Assembly (NCBI GenBank): GCA_903813345.2
Contig: CAIIXF020000004.1
Location: 24,121,985-24,185,984, forward strand
Reading direction: 5' to 3'
Source of the DNA: Owenia fusiformis
Lineage: Eukaryota; Annelida; Polychaeta; Sabellida; Oweniidae
Length of the DNA stretch: 64,000 nucleotides
Shown here: positions 46,742 to 59,800 of the stretch, piece by piece
Numbering within the stretch: position 1 is the first letter of the stretch
How the letters are laid out: each line of letters opens with the position of its first letter
Translations under genes and position numbers: made by a program
Notes under the pieces: generated by a model
Databases searched by the model: none
Seen by the model: only the letters and a program-made list of their open reading frames with translations
Told to the model about the DNA's origin: nothing

Positions 46742-46844
46742 TAAAAGATAACAACACGACGGCCGCCCAGACATCAAACCTGAAACAGTTAAAGACGAAA
46801 CAATTATGATCTACATATTTTATTATATGAACAATTGATTGCTT

Positions 46845-46850
46845 AATAAA
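46845..46850 (+). terminator. Poly(A) signal of gene B
   Basis: AATAAA about 104 bp after the stop codon, in a 3' UTR similar to that of gene A. Confidence 0.7.
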
Positions 46851-47177
46851 GACAAATTCATTGCTGCAAAAAATTGTTGTTTTTGAATGACTGTGTATTT
46901 TAGAAGTAAGCTTTGCTTTCATAATATTTATTCAGGATTCATCGTTTCCTTCTATTCGCTGATTGCTGATTGAATTACATTACTATAACAGATGAGGAAA
47001 GAGATTGCCATGCGTTTATTTGCCCATTTAAGTGCATAACAATTACATTACGTAATGTTCCATAACGGTATCATTGTTCACATATTAGTAATTATTTCTG
47101 CTGCATTTTTGAATTGCCCGCGGCGGTGGTTGCTACCATGTTTGGGCTGCTATGTTTTTAAACATGTATTGATTATT

Positions 47178-47651
47178 TAGAAGGATGATTTTATTTTCGA
47201 TCTAGAAAATATGTCAAAGATAAAAGAGAAAGTATGACCCATAATTACAATATTATGTTACAATATACAACGTGCCTTTACTTTGGATCAACCTAATGTT
47301 TGCTTTAGCTACTTCTCAAATTGGGTAGATACAGCGAATAGGTAATTGCTAACAATTTAAATGAATGCAGGAGTACTTAAACATAAAATATTTGATATGA
47401 AGCAAATATCAGCGAGCAATATCAGATGCTCAGCTATCAAAAAGGCTGGGATGTCTGAAACTATACTATTTTCAAAACCCGTAGTGTTGAGCGAAATTGT
47501 CTACTCGAGAATATAATATTTGATTTAACATTAATTTTTAACATTGCTTTCTGAGAAGTCACATGCACTTTTGCATTCAATTTTATCTCATCATTTCGAA
47601 ACATGTCATAGATTTATTTGTTTTTGCACAATTATATTCGATTTATGTATA
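47178..47651. repeat. Copy of gene B intron 2 sequence between genes B and C
   Basis: Aligns with 23670-24002 plus 24326-24490, lacking the SINE. Continuing after the mariner, 49621-50073 corresponds to the MITE at 24491. Either a segmental duplication or a dispersed composite repeat. Confidence 0.7.
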
Positions 47652-47653
47652 TA

Positions 47654-49615
47654 CAGGGTGATCCAGAAGTAACGTCAAAGACATTTTAATTTCAAAAGTA
47701 TTCATCAGATCTTCATTGAATTTGGTATACATGTACCCACAACATTTCTGAGTTACCATCTCAAAGATTGGAATTCAATCATTTCATTGGTTGAAATTAT
47801 GGTTGCTATAGTAACCCGATATCGCGTAACCCGGGGCAAATTGAAGAGAAACCATAACGTTTTTGTGAATTTCTCTAATTTAAAAAGTCAGTAACATTTG
47901 AAAATGTTCATTGTTTGTTTTCTATGATTTTTATATTTGTTGCCATGGTAACAAATATGTAATAGTTGTGATGTCACAATAGGCATTCATAAAAAGCTTT
48001 CAATTTCTTTGAATTGCTTCCATCATCCATGACAAATACTAACATGACCAAGGACACTAACCCACCCAATTCAAGATGGCGCCAAGTCAGAGTAAAATAG
48101 AGCAAAGAACAAACATTAAGTTCTGTGTAAAGTTGGGGAAAGGTGTAAAAGAGACTATAAGACAGATAAAGAAGGCATATGGTAAAGCTGCCATTGCTGA
48201 GAGAAACATTTACAGGTGGTTTAACAAGTATTCCAGTGGATATGATGAAGTGGTAGACAAGCAGCGAGGAGGCAGGCCAGTGTCGTCATTCGATGATCAA
48301 ACCATCAAAGCAATTGAAGCTGATGTTATGGACAATAGGCAAATTTCTATCAGAGAATTGGCTGAAAAACACGATCTGAGCTATGGGACTGTGCAACGGA
48401 TACTGACAAAGAACTGTCTGTTAAAGAAGGTGTCTGCTAAATGGGTGCCGCATGACTTGACACAGGAGCAGAAAGACCGGCGTGTTAAGGCTTCAAGGGA
48501 CTTTCTTGCAAAATATCGGAGAGATGGAGATGACTTTCTTAACAAGATCATTACGAGTGACGAATCATTGCTATCATTCTACATCCCAGAGACCACGCAA
48601 CAAAGTTCATCGTGGAAACATGACAACTCCCCAACACCAACCAAGCCTAAAATAGTACCAGGAATTCCACAAAAGAAACAAATGGTTGTGACATTCTTTG
48701 ACATTAGAGGAATGGTGTTAACCCATTTTGTTCCCATTGGCCAGAGAATTAATGCCGTTTACATTGCAAAGGTAAGATATCATTTGTTCTAATAATACAT
48801 CATACTGTGAATTTTATTTTTAAATTAAAGTATTTAAATGTTGTTCACTGTCAATATAATTATAACTCCATGGCCATGATTCAAATCCAAATCCAATCAA
48901 TGAAACAACTGGTTTAACAACCATTAAACATTTGTTTTTCAGGTTCTGAAGCGTGATCTTCAACGTTCCCTGAGGAAAAAGCGTCCCGGACATCTGCAGC
49001 AGTTTATCTTGCATTGGGACAATGCCCCTACGCACACTGCAATCCTGACCAGCAACACAGTCCAAACACTTGGATTTCAACAACTTGAACATGCCCCTTA
49101 TTCACCTGATCTTGCCCCCAGTGACTTTTATTTGTATGGGGAACTAAAAAGAAACCTTAGTGGAAATAATTTTCAATCCTGTGAGGAATTGAAAAATGCC
49201 GTAGTACTAGCCCTACAAGGAATGAGTTCTAATGGATTTAATTCTGTGTTCAAGGAATGGGTATCCAGACATGAGAAATGTGTTGCAAATGGTGGCAATT
49301 ATGTAGAATGAACTATTATTAGTAACTGTGCAATAGTATGATTTATATTGTTGTGAAATAAAATGTTGAGGATATAACAATTTCAGATCTTGTTGATATT
49401 TTGAGATTACGCATTACACGTTAAGTAATTTGCCCCGGGTTACACGATATCGGGTTACTATAGCAACCATAATTTCAACCAATGAAATGATTGAATTCCA
49501 ATCTTTGAGATGGTAACTCAGAAATGTTGTGGGTACATGTATACCAAATTTCATGAAGATCTGATGAATACTTTTGAAATTACAATGTCTTTGACGTTAC
49601 TTCTGGATCACCCTG
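47654..49615 (+). mobile_element. Mariner transposon, structurally complete
   Basis: 1962 bp flanked by TA. Inverted repeats of about 190 bp, starting CAGGGTGATCCAGAAGTAAC, differ at only a few positions. It encodes one transposase (48076-49311) and sits at a site whose empty form is seen at 24490 (GATTTATGTACACTG). Near-identical ends and an open frame point to recent insertion. Confidence 0.9.
48076..49311 (+). CDS. Mariner transposase, two exons (intron 48772-48942)
   Basis: Cut-and-paste transposase of the Tc1/mariner superfamily. Exon 1 (48076-48771, 232 codons) holds the paired-type DNA-binding region: a first helix-turn-helix around residues 15-60 (RNIYRWFNKY), the GGRPVS linker near 66, a second HTH around 80-115, then WVPHDLT and the first catalytic Asp in TSDESLLSFY (D162). 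Exon 2 (48943-49311) holds HWDNAPTHTA (D258) and YSPDLAPSDFYLYG (D293). Spacing is D,D34D, as in true mariners. The product is 354 aa, close to the usual ~345. The 171-bp gap has GT-AG ends, a TTTGTTTTTCAG acceptor and in-frame stops; mariners are normally intronless. Without splicing the protein would end after ASP1 and be inactive. Confidence 0.88.
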
Positions 49616-49620
49616 TATAT

Positions 49621-50073
49621 ACTGTACTCCCGGTAATTTTCGAGCGATACTATATTTCGCGTTTTTCGTGATTTTGAAAAATTCGCGAAATATAATAGCC
49701 GCGAAATTCACCCAGTTTTAATTTGCGAAATTTGATAGTCGCGAAATTCCAAGGAAATTTCCGGGGATTTCAATGTTGACAATATTTCGTCCACTTTTCG
49801 TCCGCATTTTTAGTTTTGAAATAGAGAAATTAAAAGAGAGATCGTTATTAGTGTATTTAAATGATTATTCTATCGAAAAGGCAAAACCATTGGGTGAAGG
49901 AACAACCATGGCTGTTATCAAACTCGAAAGAGTGATCTTGTATGACAAGTCCGCGGACATTAAGAGCCGCAAAATTTTAAAAATCTTAAAATTAGCGAAA
50001 TAAAATAGTCGCGAAATATCAAAATGCCAAAAACGTGAAATATGATAGCGCCAAATATTTGTGGGAGTACAAT
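49621..50073. mobile_element. CTGTACTCCC MITE, undivided copy
   Basis: About 453 bp. Ends ACTGTACTCCCGGTAATTTT and inverted GGGAGTACAAT. The body is full of TTCGCGAAAT and its complement. A 76-codon frame inside (49773-50003) matches degraded sequence at 29155-29240 but looks incidental. Confidence 0.65.
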
Positions 50074-50696
50074 ATGTGGTAACACTTTTGAATATGCGGT
50101 GAATTTGTATCTATTGTATAAGTACTAGTCTAGAATTATGCTCGATCGGTGAATTTTCAAATGCGAACTTAAAAAGTCTCGTCTCTCAATACAATATGTT
50201 GTTCAATAAATATGTCCAGAAAGCACAAGTAAAATTGCATTTTAAAGGTTTTAAATTAATATAAGGAGGTATGAGATATATCAATATCAGGGGGGCGATT
50301 GTAAGAATTATACCTTACATTATCTTATATGTAACATCACGTAATTATTCTATCATCCAATGGAAATTGAGATGTTGGCATAACCACATGAGGTGAAGCA
50401 TATGCTTTCTGTGTTTTTCTCATTTCTCAAATCATTACATTGGTGCGCCATAACAGTTGGTAATTTGTAATTTCATTCAAAAGCATCGGTTGAGGCAATA
50501 ATACGTCAAATATATCTTTCGATCTGTTTTGTTTGTATGATTAAAGGCTAATTTATCAAAAAATAGTCCTTGTTTCTGTAGTTGTGAATGTTGACACAAA
50601 CACATCCGGTTGGTATATATCGTTACAATATTGTAATCTTTATTTGCATACATGTCAATGTCTCAAAATATGATGATGTCTTCTGCCGTTTATTCC

Positions 50697-50703
50697 TATA
50701 TTA
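50697..50703 (+). promoter_or_regulatory. Altered TATA box of gene C
   Basis: TATATTA stands where genes A and B have TATATAA, about 55 bp before the start codon. The rest of the proximal promoter closely matches gene A positions 1-217. Confidence 0.5.
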
Positions 50704-50751
50704 CCATAACCCTTGATAATCCTTGATGGCAACTTCATTTTGTTCGACACA

Positions 50752-50809
50752 ATGCAGAGTAGAGTAAGCATCTTAACAGCGGCCCTAGCCATAGCGCTGG
50801 TAGGACTAG
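50752..50809 (+). CDS. Gene C exon 1: signal peptide
   Basis: MQSRVSILTAALAIALVGLG, one codon longer than gene A exon 1 and otherwise nearly the same. Donor is GTTAGT, weaker than the GTAAGT of gene A. Confidence 0.65.
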
Positions 50810-53800
50810 GTTAGTAAGCATAGTTTTATATTGAAGTCTGAACAGCCATTTGTGAATAAAACTGTAATATATATATATATATAGCTATGATATAGCAAAT
50901 TTATTAGTAAGTTGCATTTACAGTTTCTTGTGCTTGTTATTTTTTTAATCAGATTTAGTGATATTATTTATAAATATGTTTGTCGAGAAGTATTGTAGTG
51001 CCTATGTACACAATATCATTATAGTGTCTTTCCATTCGTTTGAAATTGAAAAAAATATTTAGCTAAACATTTGGTCTATCAACACGTTTATAAGCATAAG
51101 ATATCCAAATCAAAATGCATTTAAAACTGGTCCTCCGTACTTAAATCTAAAAGAACACAACCACCATATAAATTTGCATTGGCTCTTATGTGCCGCTATG
51201 TCGCTATTTATTGGCCTATGATAATATCGTACATACAAACTCCACATACACAATGACCCTTTGGGCAGCACCTCGGAGGTGTCCCGGACTTATGATCGGA
51301 TCATAATCCTGGCATACAAAGCCATATATCATTAATATTCTGTAATCAACTTCTAAATCCCTCAGAGGTTAACGTTTTATATCGAATATTGTGCAGATGC
51401 CCCAGAGGCAAAATTCAATAATAGTCCAATGACATGATCTTAATCCCGGCATTTAAAGCCATATCATTAATATTATTTTCTAATTCTTATAAAATGGATT
51501 ATTCCTCAGAGGAACTCTTTCCCTCATTACCTTATACGCAATCGGGGCCAGTAAGGGCCGTTAACAAAGGGGACCATCATTTCTTTCACACCGGCATTTA
51601 AAGCCATATTATTAATATCATATTTTCTAACTTCTAAAGTGGATTATTCCTCAGAGGTAAACAGTCATATAATATAAAAACAATATTTATCTACAGATGC
51701 CCCGGAGGCAAAATTCAATAATAGTCCAATGATCTTAATCCTGGCATATGAATCTATATTTTGTTAATATTATATTATTGCATTGGCTCTTATGTGCCGC
51801 TATGTCGCTATTTATTGGCCTATGATAATATCGTACATACAGACTCCGAATACACAATGACCCTTTGGGCAGCACCTCGGAGGTGTCCCGGACTTATGAT
51901 CGGATCATAATCCTGGCATACAAAGCCATATATCATTAATATTCAGTAATCAACTTCTAAAGTTCACATTCCTCGGAGGTAAACTTTTAATATTAAATAT
52001 TACTTATGCATAGATGCCCCGATGGGCAAACTTAAATAATAGTTCATGATCAATTGATCTGATCATAATCCTGGCATACAAAACATTGAGTAAATATTAT
52101 ATTTTCAACTTCTAAAGTAGATTATTCCTCAGAGGTAAACTTTTAATATAAAACAATCCTTATCTACATATGCCCCGGAGGCAAAATTCAATAATAGTCC
52201 AATGATCTGATCATAATCCTGGCATATATTAAGATTCTATCAACTTCTAAAGTACGTGTTCTCCAGAAGTAAACTTACAATACCAAATATTCCTTATCTC
52301 CAGATGCTCCTGAGGCAAAAACTCTATAATAGTCCAATATTGATTCATGGGACTTAATTCTTTTGACTAATTTCAAAATGAAATCATTATTTAGCCTCGG
52401 AGGCAAATATCTCAAATCTTATAATGTATAAATAGTAATCTTTTATAGCTCCACAAACGTCTCAGAGACGAGTCTCGTCTGAAATTATAAATAATAAATA
52501 TATGGCAACTCCTTGCCCAAACATTAAACTCGTTCCATATGCCTCAGAGGTAAAGCTTTTTATCCAGCTTTTTATCTCAGTTATGAATTATTGTAAATAA
52601 TTTACATTTTATATTCATGTGGTTTCGGAAACCTTGCTAACATACTCTGTATACAATTTCTTAGTATTATATTTACAGTACTTATGCCCTGTAGGCTAAT
52701 AATTGAATTCTTTAATGGCAACCTCGCGGCGACCCCTTTTGCAAAGTGCGAAAGGTACCTTGTACATTTTGTTTTTTATATACAAGGAGGTCCACCTACC
52801 CCTAAGATGAAATTGGCGTTTGTAGGATTTAAGAATTCGAAACACAATTTACTTAAAACAAAAACTATCTCTAACTTTATATCAAAGTAAAAATACATTT
52901 GACAAAATATTTTAAAACAGTTAACCTTAAAGTTGTTTGGTAAATTTAGCAAATGCTGCCGTGTTAGCGTCACAAAGCCAAATGACTCAAAACCTATTTC
53001 CTAAACATAAATCACTCACTACTCATTCTACTCATTCAATCAATACCACCGTTTGTCGTCACTTAAATAGAACAGAACATACTCAAATATACACCCCCGT
53101 AACAAACTATAGAACACCTTCTCCAAATCTGATATCAAAACAGTGTGAAGTACCTGTATTAAATAATTTTCAAACTTATTCGCTACGCTCAATCGTTAGA
53201 AAATATCATTAAAACTGGTCCTCCGTATTTAAATCTTAAAAGAACACAACCACCATATAAATTTGCATTGGCTCTTATGTGCCGCTATTCCCGAAGAACA
53301 AAGATAAGGTAAGGTAAGAATAAGTTTAAAATCCCATTCAAATGAAGATAGTATATTCTTATTTAATATGAATAACGCAATAAACTTAATTAAGTCACCT
53401 ATTATAAACCAAGATTGATAACTTTTGTGCCTTTCTTGAATGTTACTCTCCACATAACCATCTATAGAACAATCACTTTCCACCTCCTATGAGCCGAACA
53501 ACCTACCGTTCACATCCACTGTTAGCACCTGTAGTAGTATCATCACTACGTTAACCATGTCAACCAAAGATGGTTGTTTCAACTCTTATTTCTTTCTAAG
53601 TACCCAAAAACATTTTTCTACAAGATGAGTAACACAATTTCTCCTCATACCTCAAAAACCTGCAAACCCCAAAACAACAAAATTTAACCGTTCTGATCTC
53701 CTTGACACTAGCAGACGAATGACTCATTTTTAAAAAACAATATTCTTAATAATTTCATCTGTGATTGGAAATGCTTGGTTAGCTGATAGACTACGTAAAC

Positions 53801-56800
53801 TACTTTCGTTATTCCATTTTGAAAACTTATATGCATAATTTTCTATCGTCTTTGGTTCTCCAGACTTCACCACAAAACCAGACATTTTCGTCTTATAGAT
53901 ATTTAGATTTTCATTGTCTCTACCTATTTGGGTCTTCTTCCTGCCATACCACACTGACGTTAACTGCATCTGTGTCATTTATACCCTGAAAACGTACATA
54001 CAACATCGTTACACAATGAAACTACCATACATCAAACAACAACAACAGTTCAATGCTTTTAATAATCTATTTTTATGCAATAAATATGCTCCTGAAGCAA
54101 CCAATTCTGAATATTCATATGCTATATCTCTGAGTGCCGGGCATTAAATAATCACCACCGGGTGGGAATTATATGTTTTTAATACAACTATGGTATCTTT
54201 TTCATTCACGTATTGACCAGTATACAGAAGAATGCCACTGTGGAAAAAACCATTAATACTTTCGCTTGCAACCATCAGCTTGAAATATTTGCAATCAATA
54301 CTACAGGTGTAACAACATAATTGATTTTACCACACCAGTCCTGAGAAAACGAATCGACAGCCTCAGTACCTACATAGTTATGCATATTAAGAATTAAATC
54401 TGTAACATTGCGTTCAATGTTGTCTGCGAATATGTCTACAGTAAACACTCCCCGTTTTGTATCTAAAAAGTTGAAGATATTCCAGTATATACCCCCAGTC
54501 ATTATAATTTATCATTTTGCTGATGGACTCAGCATTTCGGGTTAGTTCCCGCGGAATCCATTCAGGCTTCAAAACCTCAATTCGCTGCAAACATATTTCA
54601 CGAATATCAACGGCAAGTTTCTGAATTTCTTATATCATGCTACCCTTGTTTACTATATTCACTACACCAGTGTTGTCCGTGAATCAACAAACAATTCGAC
54701 ATTTTAAGTATATCTAGACAAATTAATCAACACCCCTTATACGTTTTGTTCATAGAGCTTTTTGATTTCTAAGTTTCTGACCATTTTTGATAACATACAT
54801 AATTCTCTATATTCCAGTACATATTCTCCACAAGCCCTACTCGATGCATCCGAATAAACAACTCTGGAGTGTTCAGGACACGTTTTAAAAACCTTTCCAT
54901 TCAATCTCTCAAGATTATTTTCACTTGAAACACAATTATTGCTTGGCTTGATCAGCTATCTTGATAAGACATCCCAGTATAATCTAGGACAACTATTTTT
55001 GAAACCCTCTTGTTTTGTGACTATATCACCTGTTGCACCCTGGCAGATTTTACTTTTCTAATTATGGAAACCACAACCCTTGGAGTGATCACATAGCCTG
55101 TACAGTACAAAACTTTTTACGGTTTCACTTCGGGATATAATTAATTTCCTTTTCAAATCCCGACCAAATCTTAGCCAAACCAAACCAAAACTAGTTTTGA
55201 GTGAACTTCCAGATAGGAACAAATCCAGATCGAATCAAATCTGACCTTATAGTATTTATAATTTTCTCAGACATTTAAGTCCACTATTTCCGGTCCTGAT
55301 TGCATCATCCAAGAATATTAAAATCTGAATCCAAAAGCCCTCCAATGTTTGACCAAGTATCTGACTTAATTATACGGTGATAGGATTGACAACCTTAGAA
55401 ACTTCAACTGTTTAATATATACAACCCTGTTCAAACAACCGTTCTTTATTTTCCTCTACAAATTTTTTAATTTTAAAATGCAAATCTGTTGCTTTTTATA
55501 ATTCTAGGTCTTTGGTATGACTCAAACCGAATTTTCTAACCATTTTCAATAACATCAATTATGTAAAGATTAGCTCTTACTGATTTCCAAAACGCTACAT
55601 TTTCTTTCAATTTTCCTTTTACAGTTTGATTCTTTTACTATTTTGATTACATATATAATTCAGATGTATACTTAACTTCCGGTTATTGCTGCTACTTTGA
55701 GCAGATGTCTCTTTGACAATCTCTGGACCAACACCTAGTTCTGTAGCAGCAAAAACAAATACCGTTGCCTCTGAACCGCCGTCCTGTTGTAGTTCTTATT
55801 GTTCTGAAGGAACCAGGCCCATCGAGACCTTCGCCTGCTGTAGATGACAAACCACCTCCGCCTCTGAAACTGACTTTATTTTTAGAAATTTTGTTCTGAT
55901 ATATTGAACTGATGATTTATCTCACTTCAAGAATGAGCTTGACGTAATAGCTTCTTGTCATCGTCGCTGAATCTGCAGTTTCTTAACGTTCATATTTTTC
56001 TACTACACACACTTATGGAGATTCATCAGCTATTTTAACCTATTCTATTTCATTAATTATTCAAAACCATACCTTCTGCCAGGACACCCACTTCGCCCTG
56101 CACATCTCGGTCTCCAATCTTCTAGATATTTGGAAGTATGTTATCCAATATCTCAGAGTTGAATTCATACCGTTTCTCTCGTCTTTTCTTCTGTATCTTT
56201 GTTTCTGTTTCCAACTTCCTCGCCAGTTTTGAACCATCTTTGAACAATTCACGTTTTCTTCGTTCTCCATTCTGAGTCTCAGTTGCGTATTTTAGTATAT
56301 AGCAAAAGACTCAATTGCAAGTCTTAATAAATTTAGCAAATGCTGCCGTGTTAGCGTCACAAAGCCAAATGACTCAAAACCTATTTCCTAAACATAAATC
56401 ACTCACTACTCATTCAATCAATACCACCGTTTGTCGTCACTTAAATAGAACGGGGCATTTAGGAAAATGTTTCCTTTGGCGAAGGTACACATAAGAAGAA
56501 AACATAGGAAAACATGTTGGATACTTCAGGAGGTATATCCCTGAAATTTCTGCCGTTGCCTCACCTTTCTTCAGTTTAATACGCAAGGACTACAACAAGA
56601 AGAAGAGATATGATGTTGTATGGACTGCTGAATGTGAAATCTGAAACTCAAAGAATTGCTGACCACTGCACCCATATTTGGATTATTCCCTGACTTCAAC
56701 ATGGAATTTATACTGAAATAGACGCTAGCTTGCGAGGAATAGGAGGCTGGGACCTCATTATCCGGTCAACGCACCCCAAATCACAATCGCAACGTAAATA

Positions 56801-59800
56801 TTTAGCGAATCGTACGCAAAACGATATTATGATGTCATCTCAAAGGCACTCTAGCGCAAATTCATTGCCGTTTTGCGTCTTTAACGCAAATCGCAGTTTT
56901 CTTATTACACGGTAGACGCATCGCTATTTTCATTTCGCATCGCAAATACACTGCTAACCGCACGCAAATTGGTATTATGCAGTCATCGCACAGTTGCGTC
57001 CACGTAAATCAGTTGATTTTTATGTCGCAAACTCCACTTTATTTGCGGCATCCCTGACCCTGCCGCAATATAAATCGCAAACATATCATCAAGAATCTTG
57101 ATAGTTTTCCTATTTAAATTAACATTATCGTTGTAGAAATCTAGGAAGTGCCCTTTGAGACATCTAACTAAAAATAGGTTGAAAAACATTAGAGACACAA
57201 ATAACCAAAACTTATCAAATTCAAGTCTGAAAGTGCACGAATATGCTACCTTGGTTTTGTGAAATCTATAATAAATATCGCAATTCCATTTCGCAAATAT
57301 CGTCTGCTAAAATTAAAATATTAGGGTTCGATCAAGCTGGAAAATGTGGCGCATATTATTCCAGGATGTTCACAATAGAAGAGGTTTACGCTTATTCAGA
57401 GACAGGAGTCAGCCGTTAGAGATGACTGACGATGAGATATTAAACAGATATCGCATGCCGAGGCCACTCATTCTTGAGTTGATTAATATATTAGATGGGG
57501 ATCTAGCGTCAAGAACAAGGAATCCTCAGGCAATTCCATGTCAGCTAAAAGTATTCATTTCATTACGATTTTATGCTACAGGTTGTATGCAAATGATAAA
57601 TGGAGATATATTCGGGGTATCCCAAACTACTGTTTCGAACATTGTTGCTGAGGTATCGGCGGTTTTCTCTAGGTAGGCTATATCAGTCGGACTAATTACA
57701 AAAACTCTGTAATTCAATGCAATCTGGGTGATTCGGGTCATACATCATGCTCTTTGTATGGATTTTATATGGATTAATTACTGTAGAGTTTCAATACTGG
57801 TGAGGATATATGTAATGATGTTTTAGGGATCTGTACTAGAGTTAAGGCTATATCGAGTCTAGGGATCCATACTAGGGTAAGACTTCATCCAGAGGTATGA
57901 GCGTAATGATGTTCTGAGGGTCCATACTTGTGAACATAGCATATTTGGTCAGGGATCCACACCATTGGTATCCTGTATATTATACAAGGGCCGATCAAAA
58001 AGTTTCTTACCATTGGCTCTAGATTTTATAATTAGAGGAGTTGGATGCTCAAACTTTTACATAAGACAGGGTAGTAAGTTTGCTTGAGACTGTCTGAGTT
58101 TCATTTAATTTGTTTGTTTTTTTGGTAGTGACACAGAGTCAATACATATTTTCAATGATTGAATTATTCAACATGTCCAAGGACATACATGAGAAATGAG
58201 CTTGAGATAAACCCATTCGAAATGGCATAAAAAGTACACAAATACATAGTGGATATAATAACATGTGAGAAATAGACACCAAAATGTCACCCCAAGCTAG
58301 TTATGTAAAGATATTTACATTTTTCCAAAATAAAAGTCATGTGCGAACGAGAATGCAGACTCTGCACCGGGAAGAGATCATTAGAACATGAATTCGCACA
58401 GAAATATAGTTTCCTCCAGTAATAAAACAATACCTTCGCCTTGATAAGATACTTTGTCATAAATCTTACAATATGGGTGTAATAACGATGTAGAAAATGG
58501 GTCACATACATCATCTTTCAAACATTTGACATTTTGTTCAAACAATTGCAGCGCCACCAGCGTTCTTCTTGAGAACTAAAACTAGGGACATGTCATTATT
58601 ACGTACTAAACCTACATGTAGGGACCTGTTATCTTACATAGCACTGTGGGATGTCACTTTGCCACATAAACGATGAGAGTTAGTTTGAATTGAATAATGA
58701 AATGAAACTTTAAAAACTACATTTCGTATACATTGACACTTATATGATTCTAAATGAAGCAAAATGTTAACGACATGGCTGTGAGTGATACCATAAAAAT
58801 AACAAAAGAAATTAATTCATACTGTGACAAAATTGTAAAAACTAGAACCACAAAGGTATAACATGTCGGCCTAATGTCAAACAAAACTAGTTAATTTGTT
58901 TTAGTATTATTTATCTAAAGTTTGCCATTATTTATTACATTTTAATGTGTTAAAAACATCAAGAAAAGTGATGTGTTTCATTCACCATAAAATTAAAGTC
59001 GATTTAAAGTACATAAAGATCGAGAGAATCGAGTGAAATCAAGTCAGCATTTAACATCCGGTCTTTTTGCATTTGACTGGTACATTTATTGATCTCCAAG
59101 GAGACTCTACAAATATAAAACTCTGTCTACATTTATCTGTATTAAAATTGGTTTCTCTGTCGTCATATTTTCAACGACTCACCCGTGTTACAAAAATTAT
59201 GAATGCGCAACATGCCTTTTGTCAAATTATAGATAAGAACGCTAAAAATATTTTTATGAGAATAGTTCAATAAATGCTGTCAATCGCCACACTGCCTTCA
59301 ATCTTGAAAATGTCAACGTGATTGCCTTATATAATTTCACGGTGTTATAGCATGACGGTTACGACAAGGCGATTTGCAAAATTTTAGCGGTAACGATAAC
59401 AAAAAATGGCGGATTTTAAAGACAGCATGTCCTCTTTCTCGCCTGTAGGCAAGATTCACAGATAATATTTTCTTTTCAACTAGTTCCATTCGGTGACGTA
59501 TATATGGATGGTTATCAAGACTGGGTCAAATCTGCCAGGTAGTTTACTAGATGCGGAATATAAGCTATAAACTTACCGACTAAGATGTCCAAGTTCATAT
59601 TTTTTAGTCCATCCTCGTGATTTCTCAGTATATGTGCCTCAGAGCCACTAAAACTATTAACAGTAAATTAACTGTGTATAAACAAGCCATAAAATGACAA
59701 ATCCAGAACAGGAACGTGGTCATATTGTAAATAATAAGGTTTTAAACGCAATGTCGTTAGACGACTACGTATGAATTCTATAGAGGGTAATGTAATGTAT

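Larger units (their letters stand above)
51121..56451 (-). mobile_element. Tyrosine-recombinase retroelement relic (DIRS order, Ngaro/PAT-type repeats)
   Basis: About 5.3 kb in gene C intron 1. Comparison with gene A near 1106-1135 gives the boundaries. Minus-strand remnants follow DIRS-order gene order: reverse transcriptase (FLDDA near 55305), RNase H (SDASSRACGEYV near 54830, WIPRELTRNAE near 54545), a VDIFADN segment (54502-54275), then tyrosine recombinase. Split direct repeats lie in the order A1 (56451-56328), coding, B1 (53288-53209), A2 (53073-52941), B2 (51199-51121), diagnostic of Ngaro/PAT-type elements. Many stops; not active. Confidence 0.75.

Noticed and set aside
49773-50003. 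76-codon protein in the CTGTACTCCC MITE
   Set aside because: The other copy (29155-29240) is frame-shifted, and the sequence is dominated by TTCGCGAAA repeats; no coding signal.
51200-52620. CRISPR-like array
   Set aside because: Repeats are imperfect and irregularly spaced, without uniform spacers, in a clearly eukaryotic setting.
58287-58514. Possible mariner transposase fragment near the lone mariner-like end at 57985
   Set aside because: No catalytic or HTH motif could be found in either strand, so only the terminal sequence is noted.
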